This document shows positions 43,201 to 54,084 of a stretch of 64,000 bases of DNA, piece by piece. The notes beneath the pieces are model-generated. The model was not told where the DNA came from. It did no database searches and worked only from the letters and a program-made list of their open reading frames with translations. This DNA comes from Tenrec ecaudatus (lineage: Eukaryota; Chordata; Mammalia; Afrosoricida; Tenrecidae). Every line of letters begins with the position of its first letter. The first letter of the stretch is position 1. A program made the position numbers and the translations under genes. The DNA lies in contig NC_134545.1 in assembly GCF_050624435.1 (NCBI RefSeq), positions 82,967,563 through 83,031,562 on the forward strand, written 5' to 3'.

Positions 43201-43935
43201 CTCTACCACCTGCATGACTGGCCGTAAAGCCACATTCCCAGAAAAAAAAAGGGGGGTGGCATTTTGTTTTTAATGGATGTTTTAAGTTCCACTTATGTTT
43301 CAAAAGGCTGTTGGAAGACCCTGACCAACGTTACTTGGTGAGCTCCCTGCTCTCCAGTCTGTCCAGATCTAAGAAGAAGACACAAAAGACTCATTGGCAA
43401 AGGGTCTCCCCATGTTGTGGGATCCTCCTGGGCGCCGCCCAAGTTTATCATGTGGACCTGGGGCCTCTTCCCCCTCCTCTGCTCCTGCACCCGCGGGACA
43501 GCTAGGCCTTGGGGGTCACTTCCTCTTGGCTGGAGGCCTGCGTGGACTGTAACTCGGAGGTGGGGGGCGTGTAGAGGGGGAAGAGACAGAGGGCCAGTTT
43601 GTTGTTCCCCATTCTGACACTCTAAAGACCGCCCAGCCTCAACTCCCCTCTCCCCTAAAGCTCACGGGGACTCTGGGACTAAGGCCCGCACCCGCCCCAC
43701 CTGCGAGATGGAGAAACTTTGACTGGAAGGGGCGAAGTGACAGACCCACCCGCCACAGTGTGGGGGGCCGGCTCCAACCGCGATCCCAGGGCCTGGGTTG
43801 GCCAGGTTGGGGGACGGCGCTCCCGGGGACACCCATACGATCCCTCCCTCCCTTTTGGGCGAGCCGCCAGGGGTCCCGGAAAAACACCTGCCACCCACGG
43901 GGCGCTCAGAGCCGCCGGCCGGGAAGTTCACGTAC

Positions 43936-43997
43936 CAAACTGCGGCCAAACACCGCCCAGCCTGCCCAGAGCCAAGGGCCGCGGTTCCGGGTCAGTC
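43936..43997 (-). other. HPS1: Putative HPS1 noncoding exon 1 (3' end fixed, 5' end guessed)
   Basis: Only the donor (GTACGT after ...GCAGTTTG, coding strand) is seen. The 5' end is set arbitrarily just inside the E-box pair. Another usable donor (CTCGCAG followed by GTGGGG, about 43696) could belong to an alternative or second exon. A second 5'UTR exon, if any, was not identified between 40620 and 43600. Confidence 0.35.
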
Positions 43998-44017
43998 CAC
44001 GTGACTCGCCACGTGAC
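43998..44017 (-). promoter_or_regulatory. Two tandem CACGTG E-boxes (CLEAR/MITF-like)
   Basis: CACGTG occurs at 43998-44003 and 44010-44015. On the coding strand each reads GTCACGTGG, matching 8 of 10 bases of the TFEB/TFE3 CLEAR consensus GTCACGTGAC and the MITF M-box core. Their starts are 12 bp apart, in the presumed core promoter of HPS1. Confidence 0.6.
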
Positions 44018-44249
44018 CGGCTGGCTCGGGGTGGGGTTGAAAGCTACTGTCTGGGTCCCCGGGTTCGAGCTCCTCCCCTGACTGGCGCCGCCCGTTCTTG
44101 CGGGGCCGCCCCTTTCTACTCAGCGCCCGGGCCCGGGAGCTCCGGCTCCTGCAGGTTTCGCAGGTTCCCGGCTGCAGTCCGCTGGCTGTGGAGGGCTCGC
44201 GGAGACCCCTAGGGTTGGGGACTTGCTCCTAGCTTGCTCACAGCCACGA

Positions 44250-44475
44250 GAGACTGCTGTGTGTCTGGCACTGTGCCTTGCCCTTCCACTCTCCTTACCC
44301 CCAAAGGATTCCCCACGGGGGCGGGGGGGAGGGGGTCTGTGAGCATCCTTCTCCATGTTTATCCCCCTTTAACGGAGAGCAAACTGAGCCCCAGAGAGAG
44401 GCAATCACTTGCTAACAGGTCCACAGAGCTGAACTGGGTAGGATCAGAAGCCAGGTCTCCTGGCCCCGAGGCTGC
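44250..44475 (+). mobile_element. MIR upstream of the HPS1 promoter
   Basis: ACGGAGAGCAAACTGAGCCC ... CACTTGCTAACAGGTCCAC ... AGAAGCCAGGTCTCCTGG, MIR core and 3' half; marks the outer edge of the CpG-rich block. Confidence 0.65.
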
Positions 44476-44792
44476 CACTTTCCCCCACGCAGGTTGAATG
44501 GCAATTTGCCGGGGTGGGGGGGCGGGGGGGCCGAGGGGCTGCTGCACCCCTGTGACTCTTCTCTCTGGCTGCCTGGGGGAGGAGACAGCTGGCTGAAGGA
44601 AGACGGGCCTCAAATCGCCAACGCTGGGATTTCTTCATAAGGGTTCCCCGATCCATTGTGGGCGTGAAAGTAGCACATTAGGAACTTTGTTTTCAATCTG
44701 GGTTGGCAAGGGCTGCTTGAATCGTCTAGGTATTGTCGGTGGCCAAAGTGGGGACGATCCACGAAGGGTATCGAAACAAGCAAGCAAACCAA

Positions 44793-45000
44793 CCAACCCC
44801 AACCAAACTCCTCTGCCACCAAGTTGATTCCATCTCACAGTGACCCTAGAGGGCAGGGTAGAATTGCTTCCCTGGATTTCCGAGACTGTAACTGTACAGG
44901 AACAGAAAACCTTGTCGTTCTCCCGCTGAGCGACTTGTGGTTTCTAACGGCGGACCTTGTGGTTAGCAGCCCAATGTATAACCACTATGTGCCCAGAGGA
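44793..45000 (-). repeat. AfroSINE
   Basis: AACCCCAACCAAACTCCTCT to CACTATGTGCCCAGAGGACT. Confidence 0.87.
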
Positions 45001-45039
45001 CTACCAAACCAACCCCCAACCCCCAAATCCAAACAACGC

Positions 45040-45236
45040 AAAAGAACCCCACTGCTAGCGAGTTCATTCTGATTCACGGTGACCCAATAGAACAGGGATG
45101 AACTGCTCCTGCACGTTTGCGAGACTGTAATTCTGTGCTGGAATAGAAAGCCGCATCGACCCCCGAGTCTCAGTAAGTAGCTGGTGGTATCGGACTGCTG
45201 CCCTCGCAGTGGGCAGTCTAACCACTACGGTGCCAA
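45040..45236 (-). repeat. AfroSINE, tandem with the previous
   Basis: AAAAGAACCCCACTGCTAGC to AACCACTACGGTGCCAACTC. Confidence 0.87.
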
Positions 45237-45559
45237 CTCCTCACCTGGGGCTTTGCACACAACCCAGGGTGGGGGCGGGGAGGCTGGAACTGGCTGCAGA
45301 ATAGCACACTGAACACCTGAAAGATACTGCCTCATCACTTGGGGCCCTGGCCCTGGCACTTCGAAAGAAGCATCATTCCCACCACTCACTGTGCACTCTT
45401 CCCCGCCCACTTGAGGCTGAAACTAGCCCGAAGTCAGTGGTACCCAGCTAGCTCCCCCACCCAGCAAGGCTTTTTCAGAAGCCTGTGGCTGAGGTTGTTC
45501 TCTGGACACTTTCTCTTGCTATTTGCATTCACCATGCTTCAGCTATCAATCGCTTGGTA

Positions 45560-45965
45560 AGCTTGGATTTTCTTGGTTGAGTAAATTCCATCAAGTGGAC
45601 ATGCGTTTATGCCATTTCTTTATATTTTTAGGCTATTTAATTCCTCACACCCCGGCTAGTAGTTTCTATGTCCCACCGGCAATATATGAAGATTCTAATT
45701 TCATGTCAACACTTGCTATTGTATTATTATTATTTAGACATTGTAGTGGGGGTGAAATGGTATCTCATTGTGATTTTGATTTGCATTTCCCTAATGGTTA
45801 ATGATGCCGAACTTTTCTTCGTGTAGTGTCTGGACATTTGCATATCTACTTTTGAGAAATGTCCAATTAAAATCCTTTGCCCATCTTTTAATTAAGTTAT
45901 TTGTCTTCTTATTGAATTGTAAGAGTTATCCTTATATTCTGGTTGCAAGTCCCAAATCAGATAGA
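45560..45965 (-). mobile_element. L1 fragment, antisense on + strand
   Basis: The + strand reads ATGGTATCTCATTGTGATTT and later AAATCCTTTGCCCATCTTTT, the well-known antisense of the L1 ORF2 3' part. Divergent, with no open frame. Confidence 0.8.
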
Positions 45966-46355
45966 GAGTGCGCTGACAAATACCTACAATGTAGAAATGG
46001 TTTTGGAATTGGATAATGGGCAGGAGCTAACGAGTTTTATAATAGTGATAGTCTAGATTGCCTTATGGAGACTCTGCTCTTGTTAGAATTATGGGTGTCA
46101 GAGCTAATTCTCATGGGGACTCAGAAGGCTGTGAGAAGAGGTATAGAGTAAGTCTCTTATTATACGAGAGAAACATATGGCATAGAACGTTGCGAGAAAT
46201 GTACATGCTAAATGTGCTTCTGGCGAGGCTTTAACAGAAAATGATGAACATGTGATTGGACAATAGAGAAAGGGCAATGTTTTTTAAGGCAGTGGTAAAG
46301 AAATCTGAATTATATTAAGGTGTTTAGTGGAAGGTAGAACTTGTAAGTGATTGTG

Positions 46356-46938
46356 ACAGGTAGGTTTACTGTGCTAACCTGACCAATAGGAACAGGTGGG
46401 ACTAATCAAGTCACTGATTGGAGGGCAAAGAGATAAATGGCTCCGCAAGGCCGGCTCCTCTCCCTTGCTCTCTGGTGATCGAAGAGTGCTGGAGGGTGCT
46501 GCTGTTTCAATTAGTTCTTTGCCTCAACCTGTGAGCTACACTACCTGTGGGCCAGGCCAACCTGTGGATCGTGTGGCTAGAGCTTGGGCTCGTTTGAGAC
46601 CTGCTTCGCCAAGCTGCTGGTGCATACATTGCTTGAGCTTGAGGCTGGTGGATCCTGTTGCCTTGCATTGCTTATGTTTGGGCCTGCTTCCAGGGCTACA
46701 GACTGTTAGTGACCTGCCCTGCTGTTTGCTGCCTGTGGGAAGACTCTGCCTGCCTTGCCTGAGGGAGGACTCTGTTGTCTGCTTCCTTGACCTTGGACCC
46801 AGTAGCCCATCTGAGGTGAAGGACTTCTAGTATATTAACTGTTCCATGGATGTGAATTGAAGTGAACCCTCTACACTGCTGTGTGGACTAACTAGTTGTC
46901 ATATTCCTTCTCACTGTATAAACCTATCTATGTATATC

Positions 46939-46998
<60 letters not shown>

Positions 46999-47035
46999 AT
47001 CCTAAGTGTCCTAGTTTCGTTTCTCAAGCATCTTA
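46356..47035 (+). mobile_element. LTR-like segment inserted in the MaLR remnant
   Basis: Starts TGTGACAGGTAGGTTTACTG, contains CTGTATAAACC near its 3' end and a (TATC)n run. MaLR internal sequence lies on both sides. Ends are approximate and no target duplication was found. Confidence 0.5.
46939..46998 (+). repeat. (TATC)n microsatellite
   Basis: About 15 nearly perfect tetranucleotide units near the 3' end of the LTR-like segment. Confidence 0.95.
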
Positions 47036-47799
47036 AGAGGGCATGTAGTTTCTCCTTGCTGCTTATAGAGATGAGCTTAAAAATGAACTATGTAAAATGA
47101 AAAGAAATGAAAGATTTGGAAAACTCTGTTGAACAAACAAAGGATACGACACCCATCTTGGCATGTTTGATAAGGACATGGCTTTACAATCTGTTGCTGA
47201 AAAGCTTAAGCCTGCGGTTGATGGATCTAACCAACTACCACAGTGGAAAAGTCTTCAGTTCAGACTGAAGGGGACAGAGAAAGAATGAAAGGAAAGAATT
47301 CTGCAGGCCTCTTGGGATTTTACAGACAGGAAACAAACCAAAGGAGCTCCATCTATTGTCCTCCAAGAAAAGCAAAGTAACAGAATTGATGGAAGGAGAA
47401 TGGGAAGCAGGGCCTGCTCGGTTCCAAGGGTGGAAGGAACCACAGTCTCCTGGCTCTCAATGGGCAGGGCCACCGCCTCCTAGGTGGCAAAGACTTGGAT
47501 CTTCTACAGCTTGGCTTCAGAGTGTGTGCCAGGAGGATTGGGCCACCATCCAAGCTAAGGGGTTAGGGCTGCCGTCGTGACCCAGGGCCTGCTGGAGCTC
47601 AGGGGCTAGGGTTACCACTACGATTGGCTAAGGGACTGGAGCCACCCGAAGCCAAGGGAGTATAGCTGCTGTACCAGTGGACCTGGAAGGCAATGCAGAA
47701 GCCCAGGGACTTGATGCAGAATCCTGACAGTGTGGCCAACACCCACAATCTGGGAGGCAGGGACATTGTCCAGCTACTTTCAGAGGATAGAGGATTCTT

Positions 47800-47925
47800 C
47801 TTCTTTTTTAAAAAAATTATTTTATTAGGGGCTCATACAACTCTTATCACAATCCATACATACATCAATTGTGTAAAGCACATTTGTACATTCATTGCCC
47901 TCATCGTTCTCAAAACATGTGTCTC
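47800..47925 (-). mobile_element. 5'-truncated L1 3' end with perfect 14-bp target duplication
   Basis: On the minus strand it ends with an AATAAAAT-type signal and A-rich tail (T-run on +). Direct repeats GATAGAGGATTCTT flank it at 47786-47799 and 47926-47939. The 126-bp insert is the extreme 3' end of the same family as the copies at 24.0 and 54.1 kb. Confidence 0.9.
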
Positions 47926-48147
47926 GATAGAGGATTCTTTTCAAACCATGAGAGTTAAGAACATTTGTTCTGCTGGATTTTGGATCTCCTTTATGTCCTT
48001 ATTCTTTTCTCTCCAGTTTCTCCTGTTTGGAATGGAAATGTTGACCTTGGGCCTGGTCCACCACTGTACAGTGTGAGCCGAGAATTTGCAGTCTAGACTT
48101 CACAGGCTCATACCTAAAAATCTCACTTATATTTGATATAAAGGCAA

Positions 48148-48343
48148 ATAAAACCCAAACCCACTGCCATCAAGTCGATACCGACTCACAGCGACCCCGC
48201 ACAACAGGATTGAATTGCCCCTGCGACTTTCCAAGTCTAACTCTTTATGGGAATAGAAAGCCTCATCTTTCCCCCTTGCTGATGGTTTCAAACTACTGAC
48301 CTTGTGGCTAGCAGCCCGACATGTGACCACTATGCCACTGGAG
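48148..48343 (-). repeat. AfroSINE inside MaLR internal sequence
   Basis: AAAACCCAAACCCACTGCCA to CCACTATGCCACTGGAGCTC. Confidence 0.9.
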
Positions 48344-48506
48344 CTCCGGACAAGTACTTCAAAAGATATGATGTTGGACTTGCATTTGATTTAAAATTTG
48401 GTGCAGGATATGACAGGACGAATGCGTTTTGCATGTGGGAAGGACATTAATTTGGGGAGGACAAAGGGTAGAATTTTATGGCTTGAGTTGCGTCTTCCTA
48501 AAATCT

Positions 48507-48692
48507 AACCCAAACCAAACTCAGTGCCATCAAGTGGACTCTGACTCAAAGCGACTGTATAGGACAGGGCCCTATACCGTAGGTTTCTGAGAGTGTAGCT
48601 TATCTTTCTCCTTCACAGCAGCCGATGGTTTCAAACTGCCTACCTTGAGATGATTAGCCTAACTTGTAATTACTATGTCTTCGGAGCGACTC
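48507..48692 (-). repeat. AfroSINE inside the MLT1-like LTR
   Basis: ACCCAAACCAAACTCAGTGC to TACTATGTCTTCGGAGCGAC. Confidence 0.87.
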
Positions 48693-49680
48693 TTCCCCAA
48701 ACAGGTGCTGTAAATTCTAACCTCTAGGCCTGTCATTAAAATCTCATTTGGGAATGGAGTGTCTTTGTTCTATTAATGAGACCAGACTAGTGTAGGGTAT
48801 ATCTTGAGTCTGTCTCTTTTGAGATATAAAAGCAATTACACAAGAGAATGGAGCCAAGATGGGAGAAGAGAGAGGTCAAGCCACGTGAAGATTTCCGAGG
48901 AGCAGAAGTTAGTTCAGAAGCAATAAGGACCTCCCTCAGAGACAACTGAGAGAGGAAGTCTTCCCCAAGAGCCGACATCCTGAATTTGTATTCCGACCTC
49001 CTAAGCTTAGAGAACATAATTTAGGCTTATTAAAATCACCCACTGTGGTAGTTGGCTTGTAGCAGCAGTCGATAACTTAATCAACACACGCATATTCCGT
49101 AGAAGCCCGAGCTTCTATCTGTCATCGTATCATTTGTTTTCTGTTTTTACTTCCTGCTCTTTGGCTATTTTTCTTCTTTCTTTTAGATCAAGTATTTTTG
49201 TTATGATTCCATAACTATCCTCTCAATTCACTTAGCAGGAATATACTCTTTCAGTAGCTGTTACCCTGGAGATTAAAACTTGCATTCTTGACTTATCAAA
49301 GTTTAATATAAATGGATACTTTAACCTCTTCCTAGGAAATGGAAGGATGTTAGAATATTTTCCATTTGCTTGCTTTTAATATGTATTCTACTATAATAGA
49401 TTTTAATGCTCTTTTTATTTTAAATACCATGAAACATTATTATTATTTTATGAGGGGCCTTGGTGGGAAAATGGAGTTAAAAGATGAAAAAACTGAAGTT
49501 AGTGGCAAATGGAGTTCAAAATATAAATAAAAAATATAAACTTAATTTTTCATCATAAGCCCCATCAAGTTCAAGATACGTTTGTATGCAATGATGCCAG
49601 CCATTTTGCCCATGCCTAAAGAACCGAGGATCCTGGGAGTTCAACCATGTCAGTTCCGTTATTTTTACATTATTCTCCAG

Positions 49681-49847
49681 AACCAAACTCAGTGCCATTG
49701 AGTCCGTGCTGTGGGTTCTGAGACTGAAACTGTTTATGGAGTAGAAAGCCCAGTCTCTCCACTCCCCCAGAGCTGCTGGTGGTTTCAAACTGCTGACCAT
49801 GAGGGTTGCAGCTCAACTTGTAACCTTTATACCACCAGGGCTACTTT
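49681..49847 (-). repeat. AfroSINE inside the mariner fossil
   Basis: ACCAAACTCAGTGCCATTGA to CTTTATACCACCAGGGCTAC. Confidence 0.9.
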
Positions 49848-49954
49848 TAAATTGAGCAAAACTGAGTTTCCTTTAAAGGTTTTGTTTTGTTTTTTAATAT
49901 TAGGAAACAAAAATAAGGTAGAAGGAGAAGACAAAGCAGCACTGTGAGTTGGCC

Positions 49955-50487
49955 TGTGTTAGTCAGGGTTGAGTAGAGAAAGAAATTCCTAGACAGTCAT
50001 ATATGTGTATACAAAAGAGCTTTATATAAAGAATAATTGTATATTAAGAAAACATCCCAGCCCAGTCCAGATCAAGTTCATAAATCTAATATTCGCCCAT
50101 GTGTCCAATACCAATCTAAAACTTCCTCTTCAGACTCACACAATGTATGCAATGACGCTGAATTCAGGAAGATCATAGGCCAGTGGGTAGAAAGTCTTGT
50201 GGATCCAGTGGTGGTAGAAGGATCTCAGCGCTGGTGTGGGTCTCTACGTGGCTCCTCCAGCTCCAGGGCTCTGGCTACATTAGTGTAGCTCCATGTGGCT
50301 TGTCAACAGGAATGTCTCACAGGGAGAGTAGCAGAGAGAGTGTGTGCCCCACCTCCAGGGAGGAAGATAGGAGTTCCCAGAATCCTCAGGAGTAGGCCTT
50401 GCCCACACAGAAGTCTCATTGGTTGTGACCTGATTGACAGACTAGACTCCACCCCTTCACAAGTTGACAGATTATGTAACGACCACA
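49955..50487 (-). mobile_element. Solo LTR, same family, inserted in a mariner fossil
   Basis: The reverse complement aligns along its length with the LTR at 38542 (shared start TGTGGTCGTTACATAATCTG, shared GGATCCACAAGACTTTCTAC block, end GACTAACACA). No matching target duplication is evident. Mariner transposase pieces lie on both sides. Confidence 0.82.
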
Positions 50488-50768
50488 GATGCCTGAAGAT
50501 TTCGCATGGCTGCTCTCATAAAATTGCCCCCTTTGAAGAGAGGACTGAGGAGGAGCACTGTCGTGGTGGAGAAGGGCTCTCTTCGGCACTTCTCTGTTCT
50601 GCTAAAATTTTGGTCAACCTCTCAAGACACACTCACCAAAAGCAGATGGTACCAGTCTTTAGTTTTCGCGAAAATCAGCAAACCAAATACCTTGAACATC
50701 TTAGAAAAACTGTTGCCATGACCTTTGCTCTTGGTGTGTCTGCCTTGATGGCCGCACCCCTCCTCCCC

Positions 50769-50930
50769 TTGGTGGTGTGATGGCTAAAGACTGAGATCAG
50801 CATGGTTGACATTCTGGAACCTCCAGAGCTCTGCGGGAGAAAGACCAGGCATTTTACTCCTATAAACAGCTAAACACTCATAAACCCAGAGTCATTGTGA
50901 GTCAGCATTGACTTGATGGCAGGGAGGGTC
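50769..50930 (+). repeat. AfroSINE inside the mariner fossil
   Basis: TTGGTGGTGTGATGGCTAAA to CAGCATTGACTTGATGGCAG. Confidence 0.8.
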
Positions 50931-51600
50931 TGCTTCTGCTTTATTGAACCACTTCCACCTGTTAGCAGCCATGGCTCTGATTATGCATTGTCTTCAGGAT
51001 TGTACAAGTAAAGCCAGGAAGCAATGCTTCCGGATCTCAAATGTTTGGAATTTTCAATAGAAAGCTTTGCTCTCCTCTGCAGCTGAGGCGGGTACAACAG
51101 TTTGGGAACCCATTGAGCAGAACGTTTGCTCAACTTTAATTTTTCAGTCAGCATTGTGGAAGCTGAAGCAACTGTGGTGCCTGTGGTGCGGGGTCTCGTT
51201 GCTGTTGTAATTCCTTTTCAATTAGAGCGTGAACAACATTAATTGTTTCCTTGCAGATTGATGCAGATGGGTCTTCCAATGTAGACATCCCCTTCAACAT
51301 CACCTCATCCTTTCTTAAGACAATCATCCATTTGTAAATGGCTGATTTCTTTGGGGTGTTGTCTTCATAAACTATTCTTAAAATATCAATGATTTCGCCA
51401 TTCTTTCCCTCAAGGCTCACCATAAAACTGGTCCTTGCTTTCGCTTCTATTTTCACAGACATCAGGTCGTTCTTGTAGGAGATCATTGCACACCGATGTC
51501 TAGTTCTAATTGCCTCAAAGTAGATGCTGGCCAGACGTGTTACCAGTTAGAACGGGTTTGTTTTGCTGGAGCTGTTTTTGAAGTCCACGCGTAGTTTCCC

Positions 51601-52920
51601 TTAACACTCACTTTCCATAAACTGCTTGGAGACACCTTATTTAGATATTTTTTCTCATACATTAGACTTTTTTTTCTGTTCTTCTTTCTTTCCTGCAGCT
51701 ACCATAGTGGTATTTTGGTTTTTCATTTCTTCTCCCCCATCTCTTTCTCTTCCCCCATTTCCCCGCCCTTTACCCTCTCCCCATCCCAGCAAAGACAATC
51801 GTAACTTCAAGAACACCAGGTGCATGCACGATGGGATTCTGTATGTTACATTTTCTACACACTGCAGTGGTCCCCTACCCTCATTTGAAAGTTAAACTCA
51901 ACTGATTTATCAAAGTGGGGCCAGTCCTTTTCTTTTACAAACCTGTTAACCAAGTGAATGTAACAGGCACCCCGGGCATCTGTATTAAATTCATACCAGA
52001 TCACTGATGTGAAGAAACCTGGAGGCGAGGGAGTCAATGAATCTCAAGAAAAATCATGATATTATCCCTGAGTTGGGGGTAGGGGGTTATCTTTCAAAAG
52101 CTGTGCCGTCTGTGTTGAAATCCACTTCTATACACCTTAAAGGCACATCGCCTTTCCTTAGAAATAGCAGCATCATTTAGAATCCAACTTTGAAACCCCC
52201 GGAAAGGCTGCATCTTATACATAAAGTTGACAGTGGTGAATAGATCCTGGAAACATGGCCCATCCTTTACGGAATCAGGTAACGGGAGGTCCGTCTGGGT
52301 GACCGTAAAGACACCATTGTCACCAAGTTGGTTTTGGACCCACGGCAAGCCAGTGTGTGTCAGAGTAGGGCTGTGCTCCCCAGGGTTGGGTTGGGCTTTT
52401 CTTCCTCTCTCTCTCCCTCCCCCCTCATTTCCCTTCCCAGTGCCCCCCGTTCTTTTTGTTATTGTTGTTGAGAATGTACGAGTGCGCAGCCAAACACGCT
52501 CCAATTCCGGTTTCTCTACGTAACGGTCAGTGACACGGCCATATTCTCTAGTTGTGCCATGATACGTACCTTTTAGCATAAACTCACTGCCCCTGCAGGT
52601 TTCTGTCGAGTTTTCTTAGATGCTGTGTCCATTTGAGCCTAGATAGATCTTAAGGATGCCTAACGCTCATGGTGGATATTTTTTACTAGTTATGCTAAAC
52701 CATTTGTCCAATACACCATTACTCAGTTTTAAGAAGTCTTCAGGGGCTAATTTTGGCTTTAGGTTTAAAGATTATTTCAGGAGTAGGTCTTGCAATGGCC
52801 GGCATTTTGGAAGTAGATTGTTTGGCTTTTCTTCTAAGGTGCCTCTGGGTGAGCTCAATCCTCCAACGTTTTAGTTCACAGTTAAATGCCCACCCCCCTG
52901 GACTCTTTCTATGATCTTGC
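51601..52920. other. Intergenic, unassigned
   Basis: Pyrimidine-rich block at 51660-51790, otherwise unique sequence. No exon-like pattern matched HPSE2 or another known gene. Confidence 0.4.
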
Positions 52921-52923
52921 CCC

Positions 52924-53074
52924 AAACCCACAGCCATCAAGTAAATTCTGACTCATAGCGACCTTTTGTAGGGACTCAAATGCTGTCATGTTTAAGGGAG
53001 CAGTTGGTGGGTTTGAACTGTCAACCTTGTGGCTAACAATCCAGTGCTTGCCCGACAGCACCACAAGACCTCCT
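52924..53074 (-). repeat. AfroSINE
   Basis: AACCCACAGCCATCAAGTAA to CGACAGCACCACAAGACCTC. Confidence 0.85.
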
Positions 53075-53088
53075 CAGGTGATATTCCA

Positions 53089-53258
53089 AAATTAAACTCA
53101 CTGCCATTGAGCTGATTTTGACTCGTAGCACAGTAGAACTTCCCCCTTTGGAGTTCCGAGGCTGTAAATATTTATGGGCACAGAAAACCTCATCTTTCTT
53201 CTGAGGAGCGGCCAGTGGGTCTGAACAGCTGACCTTGCAGTTGGCAGTTCAACATTTA
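53089..53258 (-). repeat. AfroSINE, tandem with the previous
   Basis: AATTAAACTCACTGCCATTG to TTGGCAGTTCAACATTTAC. Confidence 0.87.
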
Positions 53259-53299
53259 CAGGGCAGAGCTGCCAGAGTGACCAGGTGACTCTAGCGTTT

Positions 53300-53412
53300 A
53301 CTTAGTCCAATCTCCTCAGTTTACAGATGAGGACACAGAGGTCCAAGAGGCTGGATGACTTAAGTCTTATAGTCCTTGTTGGAGGAATTAGAAATAGATC
53401 AAGGGTTCTCTA
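53300..53412 (+). mobile_element. MIR fragment
   Basis: CTCAGTTTACAGATGAGGAC ... GAGGTCCAAGAGGCTGGATG. Confidence 0.7.
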
Positions 53413-53629
53413 GACAGAGCAGTTGCCTTCAATAGGCTCAAGGTGCAGTTAGTTCTCTGTTCCCATGTGGGTTGAGTCTGGGGAATAACTTATGACCTTT
53501 GAGTGTGAGTGTTCACTTGGTCTATAGTTGTGACCTTGACGCTTCTCCAGTGATCTTGGCCTAGTATTTCGAATCTCTCCCTCACCACCCACACATATGC
53601 ATGTATATACATCCACCGCTTATCTGTCG

Positions 53630-54084
53630 GTTTCTCAGACTGGGGTGGTTTGTGTGTTGCTGGAAGCTCTGTCACTGGTATTTCGAATACCAGCAGGGTC
53701 ACCCACAGTGAACAGGTTTGAGCAGAACTTCCAGACTCAAAACAGATACGAAGAAGGAATAGGCTTTCCATTTTGTAGGAACTGGTTGCAGGAAACCCTA
53801 TGGATAGCGCCGAAACACCGTCAGATACTAAAAGCCTCATGAGTAGAAGCAGACCATTCTCAGAGATCAGTGCCAGATGATGAGTCCCTTGGCTCAGAAA
53901 GCATGCAAACTACGACTGAAGCAGAGAGGTCGTCTCAAAGTTGAGTCGACAATATGACATGAATGCCTTCTGGACCTTCATTTGTGGATTGGGTACGACT
54001 CACAATGAGAGGAACCAGCTGAAAACATCTACTACTAACCATAACTGGGAATGCACAAAGTATCCATCTAGGAAAATCAAAACC
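53630..54084 (+). mobile_element. RTE 5' region fragment
   Basis: Landmarks include GGTATTTCGAATACCAGCAG, GTTGAGTCGAC and AACCAGCTGAAAACATCTAC, as in the RTE 5' region. It joins an L1 tail at about 54085, after which RTE 3' sequence resumes with a large internal gap. Confidence 0.68.

Larger units (their letters stand above)
43600..44230 (-). promoter_or_regulatory. HPS1: HPS1 CpG-rich promoter region
   Basis: The block is visibly CpG- and GC-dense compared with its surroundings, lacks recognisable repeats and lies upstream of the first HPS1 coding exon. It contains a good minus-strand 5' splice site (TTTG followed by GTACGTGA, exon end at 43936), suggesting a noncoding exon 1 just upstream of 43936. 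Two CACGTG boxes sit 62-81 bp upstream of that donor. There is no TATA box. The exact transcription start is inferred, not seen. Confidence 0.7.
45966..49085 (+). mobile_element. MaLR-type endogenous retrovirus-like remnant with later insertions
   Basis: Internal MaLR sequence is recognised at 45966-46350 (GGTTTTGGAATTGGATAATG), 47040-47785 and 47940-48130 (TTTCTCCTGTTTGGAATGG), and 48345-48473 (TGTGGGAAGGACATTAATTT). It is followed by an MLT1-like 3' LTR at about 48475-49085 (ends in AATCACCCACTGTGGTAGTT and the following bases). It is non-coding and decayed. Interrupted by an LTR-like segment, an L1 tail and two SINEs, listed separately. Confidence 0.72.
49500..51600 (-). pseudogene. Mariner transposase pseudogene, interrupted by three insertions
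   Basis: Three minus-strand regions decode as parts of one mariner-type DDE transposase. 51486-51148 is the N-terminal helix-turn-helix region (MISYKNDLMSVKIEAKA...). 51140-50935 holds a linker with a WVPKLL motif and the LYNPEDNA block. About 50745-50490 holds LLHHDSAP, the second catalytic Asp context. 49670-49540 resembles the C-terminal FFRHGQNGWHHCIQTY block. Stops and frameshifts are frequent. Insertions: AfroSINEs at 49681-49847 and 50769-50930 and an LTR at 49955-50487. Confidence 0.78.

Noticed and set aside
43719-44212. Overlapping + strand frames of 120-150 codons
   Set aside because: Products of CpG-rich promoter sequence with few stop codons; no conserved protein.
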